64,000 nt of DNA from G016756615 sp035556195 (GCA_035556195.1 DATMFK010000001.1:124001-188000), one strand, 5' to 3'; shown: positions 8,643 to 16,976, counted from the stretch's first letter. The notes: a model not told the origin generated them from the letters alone. Translations and numbers: made by a program.

Positions 8643-8819
8643 TGGCGGCGGCAGATTCGAATTGTCTCTCGCTGTCCTGCCGGCCGGCGACAGCATCGTC
8701 CTTCTCCCCGTTAGACGACGGGCGATGCACCGAAGATCCTAGCGCGGGATAGTTGCTGGTGCCGGCTCGGTCGCTTCGCTTGGCACCGTCGGGCGGCCGG
8801 CCGCAATGGAACGGCATGG

Positions 8820-8865
8820 ATCCTCGGATCAACTCGCCCGCTGGCGCGGGCTCCCGTCCGAGGAT
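8820..8865. repeat. REP-like nested palindrome
   Basis: Outer arms ATCCTCGGA/TCCGAGGAT and inner arms GCCCGC/GCGGGC form a long hairpin. The CCTCGG...CCGAGG flavour with TGACGA tail is typical of rhizobial short intergenic palindromes; identification with a named family would need a comparison. Confidence 0.6.
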
Positions 8866-8976
8866 GACGACTGCGTTGAAGGCCTGCCCCAATAGCCAAC
8901 GCTGGCGATTGGCATCGACATAGAGGCTTCGTCATCCTCGGGCCGGCGCCGAGCGAAGCGATCGCGACGTGACCCC

Positions 8977-8998
8977 GTCCACGGGCTTGCCCGTGGAC
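8977..8998. repeat. Perfect hairpin, RIME-like
   Basis: Nine-base perfect stem around the loop CTTG. No T-run on either side, so a repeat element is more likely than an intrinsic terminator, though it sits between convergent genes. Confidence 0.5.
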
Positions 8999-9093
8999 TG
9001 GATCCATTCCGTTACGTTTCGGCAACCCACCCACCGGTGCAGAACGAAGCGAGAGAGGCGGCAGGGCGGCGCATTGGACGATCGGCGACTCCG

Positions 9094-10392
9094 TCAACTC
9101 GCGATGAACAGAAGCTCGACGCTGTAGAGCAGCAATCCTGCAAGACCACCGATGATCATGCCATTGAAACGTATGTACTGAAGATCGCGACCGATATTGA
9201 TCTCGATCAGACGGGTGAGCTGTGCGAGATCCCAACGTTTCACCTGGTCGGCGATGAACTTCGACACGCCGCTCTTCTGGGCCTCGATGAAGGAGGCGAG
9301 CGCCACCACGAAGCCCTTGTTCATGTCGGCCCGGATCCGCGGGTCTGACGCCAGATGCCGACCGACCTCGACGAACATGTTGCCCAGATGCTCCCTGATC
9401 CGGGATTGAGGGAGACGCGCGTCCTGTTCCAGGAACTGGCGCAAGCTGTCCCACATCTCCTGGGCGATGCCGGCGAGCTCGGGACGGGCGAGAAAGTCGC
9501 GTTTCAGTTGTTCCGCCCGGCGCGCATAATCTTCCGAGCTGCGAAGCTGCTCGATGAAATTCCCCACGAAACGGTCGAACTCGATGCGCAGCGGATGGGT
9601 CTCATCGGCCCTCACCTCTTCGAGCAGCGCGCCAGCGGAAGCGACGATCTTCTTCAGGAGGTAGGCGTCGGCACGAAAAAGATTGAAGAGCGACGGCAAT
9701 TCCTCGCGTATCCTGTCGCGCATGGCGCCCAAGGCCTGTTCGTCCGTCAGGAACCTGCCGAGTATCTGCGTCAGTTCGTCGAGCAGCTTCTGGTGTCGCC
9801 GGTCCTCGGTGAAAGCGGAGAGCAGCTCGGCGGCCAGCGGAGCCACCTTCACCTTGTCGACCTGCTCCAGCATGCGTTGTGAAACGAAGTCGCGCAAGCC
9901 CGACTCCTGGATTGCGCCGAGCATCTGCGGCACCAGCCGCGCCACGAAACGCGACAGGCCGGCCGAGCGGCCGCGATCGGATAGCCAGTCCGCGACGAGA
10001 GCCGCGAAATCGACTTCGTAGAGTTTTTCGCGAACAGGAGCAGGCGCGAGGAAGTTCACCTCGATGAAGCGGCCGAGATTGTCGGCGATACGGTGCTGAT
10101 TCGCCGGGATGATGGCTGTGTGAGGGATCGGCAAGCCGAGTGGCCGCTTGAACAGTGCGACGACCGCGTACCAGTCGGCCAGCCCACCGATCGTTGCCGC
10201 CTCCGCGAAGGCCGCGACAAAACCCAGTAGCGGATAGCGCTGCTCGAGCGACTTCGCGGCAAGGAAGACGGCGACACAAGCCATGAGAGCGCCGGTGGCG
10301 ACCAGCTTCGTTCGACGCAGCGCCAGGAGTTTCTCGGGCTCTCCCGTCTCAGGCGGAGCGCGCAAATCGATGGATGGCTTGGGTCGAGTCAT
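9094..10392 (-). CDS. DUF445 (YjiN-like) membrane-anchored protein
   Basis: 432 residues of the DUF445 family, function unknown. A hydrophobic segment at about 30-50 (VATGALMACVAVFLAAK) and the motif GGLADWYAVVALFKRPLGLPIPHTAII (about 70-95) are diagnostic; the middle is a long amphipathic helical region and the C-terminus ends in a second membrane segment, FNGMIIGGLAGLLLYSVELL. It is probably anchored at both ends in the inner membrane with a helical body between. Single-gene unit, divergent from the phasin; the regulatory dyad at 10455-10496 lies close to its start too and could affect both. Confidence 0.85.
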   Translation of the reverse strand: MTRPKPSIDLRAPPETGEPEKLLALRRTKLVATGALMACVAVFLAAKSLEQRYPLLGFVAAFAEAATIGGLADWYAVVALFKRPLGLPIPHTAIIPANQHRIADNLGRFIEVNFLAPAPVREKLYEVDFAALVADWLSDRGRSAGLSRFVARLVPQMLGAIQESGLRDFVSQRMLEQVDKVKVAPLAAELLSAFTEDRRHQKLLDELTQILGRFLTDEQALGAMRDRIREELPSLFNLFRADAYLLKKIVASAGALLEEVRADETHPLRIEFDRFVGNFIEQLRSSEDYARRAEQLKRDFLARPELAGIAQEMWDSLRQFLEQDARLPQSRIREHLGNMFVEVGRHLASDPRIRADMNKGFVVALASFIEAQKSGVSKFIADQVKRWDLAQLTRLIEINIGRDLQYIRFNGMIIGGLAGLLLYSVELLFIAS

Positions 10393-10454
10393 GTCCTGCT
10401 CCAGGCGTATTGCGGATCTAACAGCTTACCACGAGGGAGCGCATCCGCCGTCGC

Positions 10455-10496
10455 AATATTGTGCACTGCACCATTTATGTTGCATTGCACAATATT
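10455..10496. promoter_or_regulatory. PhaR-type operator upstream of the phasin gene
   Basis: AATATTGTGCA at 10455-10465 and its exact reverse complement TGCACAATATT at 10486-10496 form an 11-base perfect dyad; the interior also has ACTGCACC and TTGCATTGCAC. TGCA-rich dyads of this kind are recognised by PhaR, the PHA-sensing repressor of phasin genes in alphaproteobacteria. Position about 80 bases before the phasin start fits. Confidence 0.65.
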
Positions 10497-10573
10497 TGTA
10501 CCTATATTCCCTGCATGCCCCGAGCCGATGACGGGCGGGGTTCCCATGGCTCCCGACTGAGGATGGAAAACCA

Positions 10574-11053
10574 ATGACCAGGACTTCTGCCAAGACCAAT
10601 GGCCCTTCCGCCGGCTTTGCATCGATCCAGGATGCATTCGAGAACATTCAGGCACAACTCGAAGTTCCCACCGTTGCCCGCGATTTCCTGAAGCGCACCG
10701 CGACCTCCGCCAGGGAACGCGCCGAAAGCGCGCATTCCGGCGCGGCCAGCGCGACCGAGGGCATCGAGAAATTCGCATCCTCGATGGTCGCCGGTTATGC
10801 CAAGCTGACCCGAGGGCTGCTCGACATGGCGCTCGCCAATGTCCAGCATTCCCTTTCCACGGTCGAGAAGCTCGCGGGCGCCAAGTCGGTCAACGAAGCC
10901 GTCCAGCTCCAGGCCGAGTTTCTTCGTGACAATGCCCAAGCGAACTTCGATCGCGTGCGCGACACTGCCGAAAACTCCCGCGCGACGCTGACCCAAGGCG
11001 CCCAGATCGTCCAAGCCGAGATCTTCAGGCTCTATGGCTCCAAGGCCGCGTGA
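10574..11053 (+). CDS. phaP: Phasin family protein
   Basis: 159-residue amphipathic helical protein that coats polyhydroxyalkanoate granules. Recognised from the Phasin_2 pattern: FASIQDAFENIQAQLEVPTVARDF near the N-terminus, then RTATSARERAESAHSGAASATEGIEKF, and the C-terminal helix SVNEAVQLQAEFLRDNAQ followed by TENSRATLTQGAQ-like repeats. No membrane span or signal peptide. It is monocistronic: a PhaR-type dyad lies upstream and a perfect intrinsic terminator starts 23 bases after the stop. Synthase and depolymerase genes are not in this window. Confidence 0.9.
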   Translation: MTRTSAKTNGPSAGFASIQDAFENIQAQLEVPTVARDFLKRTATSARERAESAHSGAASATEGIEKFASSMVAGYAKLTRGLLDMALANVQHSLSTVEKLAGAKSVNEAVQLQAEFLRDNAQANFDRVRDTAENSRATLTQGAQIVQAEIFRLYGSKAA

Positions 11054-11076
11054 TCCGCAGCCTGTTCGCGTTGACA

Positions 11077-11110
11077 AAAGGCCCGGCCCCGTTCCGGGCC
11101 TTTCTCGTTT
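11077..11110 (+). terminator. Intrinsic terminator after the phasin gene
   Basis: Perfect 10-base stem AAAGGCCCGG / CCGGGCCTTT with a seven-base loop, followed by CTCGTTT. It may also serve convergent transcription of the acetyltransferase gene. Confidence 0.85.
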
Positions 11111-11207
11111 CACGCCAGCGAGCAGCAAGCGGAAAGCCTGGGCATCCCCATGTCAGAATGGCCATGGCAAGGTGGCGAGCATCCCGCCCGGCGAGCCGGT
11201 TCCGACG

Positions 11208-11777
11208 CTACGCCGGTTCGGCTTGCTCTTCGGCCCGCAAGGCCCGAGGGACCGGCGCGGTCAAGAATTGAAAGGGCCTCGATGCTATCGGCTCGAGCTC
11301 GATCAAGCCGACCGTCTCGCCTGCCTCGAAAGACAGCTTCGCCTTGAAGCGGCGCGCCAGCGCCTTCATCGCCTCGTTCTGCGGATGGGTTGTGACCAGC
11401 AGCCGGGCATAGCCCAACGCATAGGCATGCGCGATCAGGCGCTCGAACAGGCGCCCTCCGATGCCGCGATGCTGAAGCGACCTCTCCACGCTGAACGCGA
11501 TCTCGCCGGTCGGCTCGGTCAGTTCCGGCCGCTCGTGCAATTCCGCGGCGCCCAGCACGCGATCGTCTTCGACATAGCCGATGACCGTCGCCCCCTCGTG
11601 GAAGCAGCGTGCGGCATAATTTTGCAGAAACGCATCGTCGACCAATCCGTTGAACCGATCGCGGCGGCTGGCCGTGTCAAGCCTCAGCAGATGTTCGCGA
11701 AATCTGGGCAGGTCCGAAGGTCTGAGTTGCCGGATGGCGCCCCGCGGGCCGCCGGCATGGTGCATGATCTCTTCCAT
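11208..11777 (-). CDS. GNAT family N-acetyltransferase
   Basis: 189 residues. The acetyl-CoA binding motif is ERSLQHRGIGGRLFERLIAHA (about 98-118, R-x-x-G-I-G/A form), followed by the strand RLLVTTHPQNEAM and an aromatic-poor C-terminus. Acceptor unknown; the N-terminal IRQLRPSDLPRFREHLLRLD resembles the regulatory-type GNATs fused to acyl-CoA ligases and free-standing relatives. GAGGAG precedes the ATG by eight bases. Fifty bases upstream lies the same 15-base sequence found at the phasin operator, suggesting co-regulation with PHA metabolism. Cytoplasmic, monocistronic, convergent with the phasin. Confidence 0.82.
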   Translation of the reverse strand: MEEIMHHAGGPRGAIRQLRPSDLPRFREHLLRLDTASRRDRFNGLVDDAFLQNYAARCFHEGATVIGYVEDDRVLGAAELHERPELTEPTGEIAFSVERSLQHRGIGGRLFERLIAHAYALGYARLLVTTHPQNEAMKALARRFKAKLSFEAGETVGLIELEPIASRPFQFLTAPVPRALRAEEQAEPA

Positions 11778-11827
11778 GTCGTACTCCTCGTGGGTTCCTC
11801 CCCGAGTCTACGACTCTCGACGGCATG

Positions 11828-11843
11828 TATATTGTGCACTGCA
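11828..11843. promoter_or_regulatory. Second PhaR-type box, upstream of the acetyltransferase
   Basis: ATATTGTGCACTGCA is shared exactly with the left half of the phasin dyad; here it is followed by GCATAAAATGCAACC, so the right arm is degenerate (GCATAAAATGC is itself a small dyad). Located about 50 bases before the GNAT start. Confidence 0.5.
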
Positions 11844-11939
11844 GCATAAAATGCAACCATGACCGAACGTCACATCCCACGATTTTGCGGGAGCCCGCAC
11901 GATTTCTGCCGACAGCGCCGCCCTGTTCCCGAAAAAAAC

Positions 11940-11956
11940 TTGACGACGAATCTCAA
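11940..11956 (+). promoter_or_regulatory. Iron-responsive operator (IRO box) of rirA
   Basis: TTGA-N9-TCAA, an exact match to the RirA iron-responsive consensus (TGA-N9-TCA), 81 bases before the rirA start. The left half also reads TTGACG and could be the -35 element, so iron-loaded RirA bound here would repress its own gene. Confidence 0.7.
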
Positions 11957-12036
11957 CTTAACTTGCATGGTTGTCTGGAACTGTTCTAAGGTGTAGGCCA
12001 TATCTCGGCAACGAGAGTCCTCGTAAAGGAACCGTT

Positions 12037-12498
12037 ATGCGGCTGACCCGCCAGACCAACTACGCCATTCGCATCCTGATGTACTGCGCGGCCAACAGCG
12101 ACCGGCTGAGCCGCATCCCCGAGATCGCGAGCGCCTATGGCGTGTCCGAGCTCTTCCTGTTCAAGATCCTGCAGCCCCTTGTGGAACACCGCCTCGTCGA
12201 GACTGTGCGCGGCCGCAATGGCGGCGTGCGTCTCGGCCGCCCGGCCGACGAGATCACGCTGTTCGATGTGGTGCGCGTCACCGAAGAGAACTTCGCCATG
12301 GCCGAATGCTTCGAGAACGACGCTACGGAATGTCCTCTCGTGGACAGTTGCTCGCTCAATGCGGCGTTGCGCGAGGCGCTCGGCGCCTTTTTCGAGGTAC
12401 TCCAGCGCCATACGATCGGCCAACTCGTGCGGGCAAAGGCCGATGTTCGCTCCCTGCTGGGCATCGACCTTCTGGAACAACGCGCGCTGGCCGGCTGA
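12037..12498 (+). CDS. rirA: Iron-responsive Rrf2-family regulator RirA
   Basis: 153 residues; the ATG at 12037 has AAAGGA six bases upstream and gives the canonical N-terminus MRLTRQTNYAIRILMYCAAN. Winged-helix residues 1-60 and the block ETVRGRNGGVRLGRP are nearly identical to rhizobial RirA as I know it. The three Fe-S ligands Cys91, Cys99 and Cys105 are present at the expected positions in AECF...ECPLVDSC. In rhizobia RirA with a [4Fe-4S] cluster represses iron uptake genes through IRO boxes; boxes are visible before this gene and in the haem-uptake divergent promoter. It converges with hmuV, only 20 bases separating the stops. Alternative IscR or NsrR identity is unlikely given the Cys pattern and context. 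Confidence 0.95.
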   Translation: MRLTRQTNYAIRILMYCAANSDRLSRIPEIASAYGVSELFLFKILQPLVEHRLVETVRGRNGGVRLGRPADEITLFDVVRVTEENFAMAECFENDATECPLVDSCSLNAALREALGAFFEVLQRHTIGQLVRAKADVRSLLGIDLLEQRALAG

Positions 12499-12518
12499 AC
12501 CCAGCGTGACGTGCCCCA

Positions 12519-13310
12519 CTATGGGGCGGCGGACTGCGGCAGAACGAAAGGCGCGTTGCCGGCTGGCAACGCGCCCACTCTGAGACGGCACTCGAAGACA
12601 CGAGACATCAGTTCGTCACTCAGAACATTCGCTGGTGAGCCGGCGGCGGCCAGCCGCCCCTTGTGCATGACATAGATGCGATCCGCATACATGGCGGTCA
12701 GGTTCAGGTCGTGCAGGATCGCCACCACGCCCCCGCCCCTGCCGGCGAAGTCGCGGGCAAGGTCCATGATGATGAGCTGGTGCTTGATGTCGAGGCTGGA
12801 GACCGGCTCGTCGAGGAAAAGATAGCGCGGCCTTTCCTCGAGGACCGGTGCCCAGACCTGGCAGAGGACGCGAGCGAGCTGGACGCGCTGCTGCTCGCCT
12901 CCGGAGAGTTCCTGATAGAAACGCCCGCCGAAGCCCTCGAGATCGACGCGCGCGAGAGCGCGCTCGGGCAGCCGCTCCTCCTCGCCTGGCAAGGCTCCGG
13001 AGCGGCCGCCGAGCAGGCCCAGCTTGACGATCTCGCGTACCGTGAACGGAAACGAAAGTGCCGTCGCCTGAGGCAGGACAGCCCGCATCGTGGCCACTTC
13101 CCAGGGCTTCAGCGAGGCCAGCGCGTGACCGTTGATGCTGATGGAGCCTGTATAAGGCAGGTCGCCTGACAGCGCCCTCATGAAGGTCGTCTTGCCGGAG
13201 CCGTTCGGGCCGACGATGGCGGCAAGTTCCCCAGGCCGTATCTCGAATTTCATATCCGAGACGATGCATTTGCGGCCGATGCTGACGGAAACGTCGCGTG
13301 CTTCGATCAT
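12519..13310 (-). CDS. hmuV: Hemin ABC transporter ATP-binding protein
   Basis: 263 residues. Walker A GPNGSGKTT (about 35-43), signature LSGGEQQRVQLARVL (about 143-157), Walker B YLFLDEPVSSLD and the switch His in AILHDLNLTAMYAD are complete. It energises haem import through HmuU across the inner membrane. Last gene of the hmuP-S-T-U-V operon; 12 bases separate it from hmuU. A perfect 11-base hairpin lies inside its last codons. Confidence 0.95.
   Translation of the reverse strand: MIEARDVSVSIGRKCIVSDMKFEIRPGELAAIVGPNGSGKTTFMRALSGDLPYTGSISINGHALASLKPWEVATMRAVLPQATALSFPFTVREIVKLGLLGGRSGALPGEEERLPERALARVDLEGFGGRFYQELSGGEQQRVQLARVLCQVWAPVLEERPRYLFLDEPVSSLDIKHQLIIMDLARDFAGRGGGVVAILHDLNLTAMYADRIYVMHKGRLAAAGSPANVLSDELMSRVFECRLRVGALPAGNAPFVLPQSAAP
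12543..12575 (-). terminator. Terminator-like hairpin inside the end of hmuV
   Basis: GGCGCGTTGCC-loop-GGCAACGCGCC, a perfect 11-base stem with four-base loop, followed on the minus strand by TTTCGTT. It lies within the last 20 codons of hmuV, so it would work as the operon terminator only with translation ending close by. On the plus strand no T-run follows. Confidence 0.45.
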
Positions 13311-13322
13311 CGTCCGCCCCCC

Positions 13323-14420
13323 TCACAAATCCAGCACACCGCGCTTGCGCAGCAGGATCCACAGGAAGAACGGCGCGCCAGCGGCGGCCGTGACGATGCC
13401 GATCGGTAGCTCGGCCGGCGCCACGATGGTACGGCTGACGGCGTCGGCGAGCAGCAGCAGGCTTGCGCCCAACAGTGCGGAAGCGGGCAGCAGATAGCGG
13501 TTGTCCGGCCCGATAGCGAGCCGCAGCATATGTGGCACCACGATCCCGACGAAACCGATGCCGCCGCTGACGGCGACGGAAGCGCCGGTCGCAGCCGCGA
13601 CAGAGATGATCGCGACATACTTGAAGCGCTGCACGGGAATGCCGAGGTGATTGGCCGTCGCTTCGCCGAGGGCGAGTGCGTTGAGCCCCCGCGCCAGGAA
13701 CGGCGCGGCAGCGAGCGCCAGCGCGATTATCGGACCGATCGCGGCGACCTTCACCCAGGTCGCTCCTGCCAGCGAGCCGAGTTGCCAGAAAGTCAGGTCT
13801 CGCAACTGGCGGTCGTCCGCGATGAAGATCAGGAGGCCCATGAGCGCCCCCGCGAGCGCGGCAAGGGCAATGCCGGCGAGAAGCATCGTGGCAACCGACG
13901 TCTGCCCGCGCCGTGTCGAAATCCGATAAAGCAGCAATGTCGAGACGAGGCCACCTGCAAAGGCCGCGACGGGAAGTGCGTAGATGCCGAGCAGCGAAGC
14001 CATCGGTGCCAGGAACGAAGCGCCCAGCACGAGCATCCCAACCGCGCCCAGGGCCGACCCGGCCGATACGCCGATCAATCCGGGGTCGGCGAGCGGATTG
14101 CGGAACAGGCCTTGCATGATCGCGCCCGCGACGGCCAGCGCCGCCCCGACCAGCATTCCCATGGCGACCCGGGGCATGCGGATGTCGTAGATGATGATGC
14201 GGTCTCGTTCGGACAGCGCGCCTGCCTCCGTTGCGGACAGCCAGTCGCGCAGCACGGCCGAGGCGGAAGCGTCCGAGGCTCCCGATGTCAGGCTGAGCAG
14301 GATGGTGATGACGAGCGCCGCCAGGAGAATACCGATCACCAGCCGCGCCCGGGCGGAGCGGTCACCCGGCATCGCCTGCGCTCCACCGGAACGGACGCCG
14401 GCCAACGAGGTATCGAACAT
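13323..14420 (-). CDS. hmuU: Hemin ABC transporter permease
   Basis: 365-residue FecCD-family permease with about ten membrane segments. Diagnostic blocks: RMPRVAMGMLVGAALAVAGAIMQG (about 80-103), FRNPLADPGLIGVSAGSALG following it, and the coupling region GGIGFVGIVVPHMLRLAIGPDNR near residue 300. Forms the inner-membrane channel with HmuV for haem handed over by HmuT. The gap to hmuT upstream is unusually wide for this operon (182 bases, no feature recognised in it). Confidence 0.94.
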   Translation of the reverse strand: MFDTSLAGVRSGGAQAMPGDRSARARLVIGILLAALVITILLSLTSGASDASASAVLRDWLSATEAGALSERDRIIIYDIRMPRVAMGMLVGAALAVAGAIMQGLFRNPLADPGLIGVSAGSALGAVGMLVLGASFLAPMASLLGIYALPVAAFAGGLVSTLLLYRISTRRGQTSVATMLLAGIALAALAGALMGLLIFIADDRQLRDLTFWQLGSLAGATWVKVAAIGPIIALALAAAPFLARGLNALALGEATANHLGIPVQRFKYVAIISVAAATGASVAVSGGIGFVGIVVPHMLRLAIGPDNRYLLPASALLGASLLLLADAVSRTIVAPAELPIGIVTAAAGAPFFLWILLRKRGVLDL

Positions 14421-14602
14421 GTCGTGTCATCCCATCCCGTTGATCTCGACGGTGCTGTCTGGAACACCCCTCTGATGTGTGAATCTCGCCGCCCGTATAG
14501 GCGGAAAGAGACGACATCGGTCTTCTCCCCGTCCTTCACGGGAACATGGCGCCGGCAGGCGGATGGGGGGCTTGCTCAAAGGTCAACCTTATTGCCGCGA
14601 CC

Positions 14603-15502
14603 TCAATCCGTGACCTGATCGCCGTAAAGCGCCTTGGCCAGATCGCGCGCGGCGCTGGCGGTGCGGGGACCGAAGCCGAGCAGATAGGCGCCGTCCATGC
14701 GGATCAGGGCCTTGGCCTTGCCGGCCCGCGTGGGGGCGATCGCCGGATGCGCAAAGAGCTCTTCTGCGACCTGGCTGTGCTCGCCGCCGCGCGTCATCAT
14801 CAGAATGACGTCAGGCTGGGCGGTGATCACAGCCTCGTCGGAGACCTGTTTGTAGCCCTCGAAGGAATCGATGACGTTGACGCCGCCCGCGAGCTTGATG
14901 ATGCCATCGCTGGCAGTGCCCGCGCCGGCGGCGAGGAGCTTGCCGCCTTGCATGCTCAGGATGAACAGCACGCGCTTGTGGTCCTTGATACCGGCGGTGA
15001 GCTTCTCGGCCGCCCGGAGGTCGTCCTCGACGGTCGCAGCCAGGGCTTCGGCCTTGGCCTCGACCCCGAGAGCCTTGCCGACCACGCCGATCTTGGCGAG
15101 AATACCCTCGCGGTCGAAACGCTCCGGCACCGAAACCAGGTCCGCCCTCGCCTTCTTCAGCACGTCGATCGCCTCGCGAGGGCCGCTCCCTTCGAGCAAG
15201 AGGATGCCCGTCGGGTCGACCGACAGCACGCCCTCCGGAGAAAGCTGGCGCATATAGCCGACGTCCGGCAAGGACAACGCCGCTTCGGGATAGACGCTCG
15301 TCTGGTCGCGGGCGACCAGACGCTTCCCTTCGCCCAAGGCATAGACGATCTCGGTCAGCGACCCGCCGATCGACACGACGCGCGATGGATCGGACAAAGC
15401 GCCTTCGATCTCACCGGCATTGGCCACAGGACCCGAGGAGAGGCCGAAGGCGGCCATCGAGATGACGCGCAACAGCGTGCCGAGGCGGAACGGGAAACGC
15501 AT
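14603..15502 (-). CDS. hmuT: Hemin ABC transporter periplasmic binding protein
   Basis: The start is placed at ATG 15502 (GAGGAG upstream), giving 299 residues with a clear signal peptide: MRFPFRLGTLLRVISMAAFG ending at about PVANA-GE, residue 29-30. The mature part begins RVVSIGGSLTEIVYALGEGKRLVARDQTS, the standard start of class III haem/vitamin B12 binding proteins, and has the long connecting helix around residues 150-180. HmuT binds haem in the periplasm through a Tyr/His site and passes it to HmuU. Its ATG lies 10 bases after the hmuS stop. The open frame extends 42 codons further upstream, inside hmuS, and that extension is rejected. Confidence 0.94.
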   Translation of the reverse strand: MRFPFRLGTLLRVISMAAFGLSSGPVANAGEIEGALSDPSRVVSIGGSLTEIVYALGEGKRLVARDQTSVYPEAALSLPDVGYMRQLSPEGVLSVDPTGILLLEGSGPREAIDVLKKARADLVSVPERFDREGILAKIGVVGKALGVEAKAEALAATVEDDLRAAEKLTAGIKDHKRVLFILSMQGGKLLAAGAGTASDGIIKLAGGVNVIDSFEGYKQVSDEAVITAQPDVILMMTRGGEHSQVAEELFAHPAIAPTRAGKAKALIRMDGAYLLGFGPRTASAARDLAKALYGDQVTD

Positions 15503-15512
15503 AAGGTTCTCC

Positions 15513-16571
15513 TCAGGCCGCGGTCGACTGCGGCACCCGCGGCAGGTTCTCCGCCAGGAAACGCCAGTCGCCGCGCTCGGCTTCGCCTTCGTGGCGCGCG
15601 CCGAAGAACTGTATGATCGTCTCGCCATCGGCTCCGTACGCCTCGATCGAGGTGACGTGGCCGTCCTTGGTCGGCTTGCGAACCGTCCAGACCTGCCGGA
15701 CGTGATCGAGCCGCAGATGCAGATGGAAGGTCTCGTCCATGACGTTCAGCCAGGGCCCCATCGGCTTGACGTTCTGCAAGGGCCCTTTGTGGATCTGGAT
15801 ACAGCCGCGATTGCCCACGAAGCACATGATCGGGATCTGCTCCTGAACCGCGTGGCTGAACATCGCGGAGATGGCGTCGCCGTCGAGGAGCCAGGCATAG
15901 TCCTGGCCAACCATGCCGAGCGCCTGGAGCCGGGTGAGGTTGAGCGCCTTCAGCATGCCGAAGAACTGGTGCGTGTCGGTGAGCCTGCTCCAGCGGTCGC
16001 GGAGCTCCTCTACCCCGCCGACGACGCCAGGCTGCGTTGCGCCTGCCTTCTCCGGCTGCGCCAGCGCCACCGATTGAGACTGGTCGGGGGAGATCAACGA
16101 CCCCACGAGGTTCCGATAGGCATCGAGGTTCGAACTGGGGCGCAGATGCACCTTATGGACCGCCTCGCCTCGTGCGTCGAAGAACTGCAGACTATGTCGG
16201 ATTTCGGCGCCATCTCGCTTCTCGACAGCGAAGCCGTGGGCCCACACCTTGGGAAAGATGCGCAGGTCGATCAATTCGCCCAGCACCATAGCGCTGTGGT
16301 CGCCTGTCACGATCTTGTCGTAGACGCCGATCTTCTCGTGGACGGCGCTCTCGTTGCGCGTGAGGGCCATCACCTCGCCAACCGCCTCGAGACCGGCGAG
16401 CACGTCGTTGACGCGCGGCTCGATGCGGCGGACGCCTTCGCCGCACCACGCGGCCACGAACTCGGCCTCTGAAATGCCGAGCTGCGCAGCGAGATCGCGC
16501 TCGCGCATCTTGGGGTTGTCGGCGCGCGCCTGCCTGATCGCAGGCGCGTCGGGTCTTGCTGCGACATTCAT
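15513..16571 (-). CDS. hmuS: Hemin-degrading/hemin transport factor HmuS
   Basis: 352 residues, the expected size for HmuS/ChuS/PhuS proteins, built from two tandem repeats: LGISEAEFVAAWCGEGVRRI with MALTRNESAVHEKIGVYDKI in the first half, and GMVGQDYAWLLDGDAI with PIMCFVGNRGCIQIHKGPLQ in the second. Cytoplasmic protein that binds incoming haem and either opens the ring or hands it to a haem oxygenase. Second gene of the operon, 11 bases after hmuP. An IsdG-type monooxygenase encoded at 19917 may be its partner or a parallel route. Confidence 0.93.
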   Translation of the reverse strand: MNVAARPDAPAIRQARADNPKMRERDLAAQLGISEAEFVAAWCGEGVRRIEPRVNDVLAGLEAVGEVMALTRNESAVHEKIGVYDKIVTGDHSAMVLGELIDLRIFPKVWAHGFAVEKRDGAEIRHSLQFFDARGEAVHKVHLRPSSNLDAYRNLVGSLISPDQSQSVALAQPEKAGATQPGVVGGVEELRDRWSRLTDTHQFFGMLKALNLTRLQALGMVGQDYAWLLDGDAISAMFSHAVQEQIPIMCFVGNRGCIQIHKGPLQNVKPMGPWLNVMDETFHLHLRLDHVRQVWTVRKPTKDGHVTSIEAYGADGETIIQFFGARHEGEAERGDWRFLAENLPRVPQSTAA

Positions 16572-16582
16572 CTGGGAAGGAC

Positions 16583-16783
16583 CTACTTGTTGAGGATGAG
16601 CTTGCCCTGGCGGGTGATCTTCAACCGATACATCGCGCCGCGATGATCGATGCTGATCTCGTGGTCGCCATGGAACAGCGATTCGCTGGTGACCGTCCTG
16701 ACCGGGACTGGCCGAACGGTGCGTTCGGCGGACTGCGTGCGAAGCTGCCCGTAGCGATAATTTCCGGCGTTATAGCTGTTCAC
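16583..16783 (-). CDS. hmuP: Hemin uptake protein HemP/HmuP
   Basis: Small protein of 66 residues from a GTG at 16783, chosen because AAGGAGG lies eight bases before it; the longer frame from 16804 would put that site inside the gene. The C-terminus SESLFHGDHEISIDHRGAMY followed by RLKITRQGKLILNK is the HemP family core. In Bradyrhizobium HmuP is a co-activator, with Irr, of the haem receptor gene; here it is the first gene of the hmu operon and is divergent from the receptor, in keeping with that role. Confidence 0.9.
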   Translation of the reverse strand: MNSYNAGNYRYGQLRTQSAERTVRPVPVRTVTSESLFHGDHEISIDHRGAMYRLKITRQGKLILNK

Positions 16784-16842
16784 TTGTCGTGCCTCCTTCT
16801 CCACACCCGGCGCACAATCGCGTCACGTCCGGGGATTCAATC

Positions 16843-16859
16843 TTGACACTAATTATCAG
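16843..16859. promoter_or_regulatory. IRO box in the hmuP / haem receptor divergent promoter
   Basis: TTGA-N9-TCAG contains the exact TGA-N9-TCA core. It sits in the 193-base space between hmuP and the receptor gene, 60 bases from hmuP and 118 from the receptor start, so RirA could control both directions. The left half reads TTGACA, a perfect -35, in the receptor direction. Confidence 0.65.
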
Positions 16860-16976
16860 GTTTAATAGGCAGCGCAATACCGGATCAAATTAGTCAACAT
16901 TTTGATTGCGGGGACGGACGACGGTCATGCGAGCCAGCGAACGCCAGCCAGCGACAACAACCAAGGAGTTGGGTTG

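Larger units (their letters stand above)
8643..9093. other. 451-base intergenic region with palindromic repeats
   Basis: I see no gene here. It holds a nested hairpin (8820-8865), a 13-base inverted pair (8858-8870 with 8929-8941, CCGAGGATGACGA) and a perfect 9-base stem with four-base loop at 8977-8998 (GTCCACGGG/CCCGTGGAC). The layout is that of a mosaic palindromic intergenic element between convergent genes. Confidence 0.7.
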
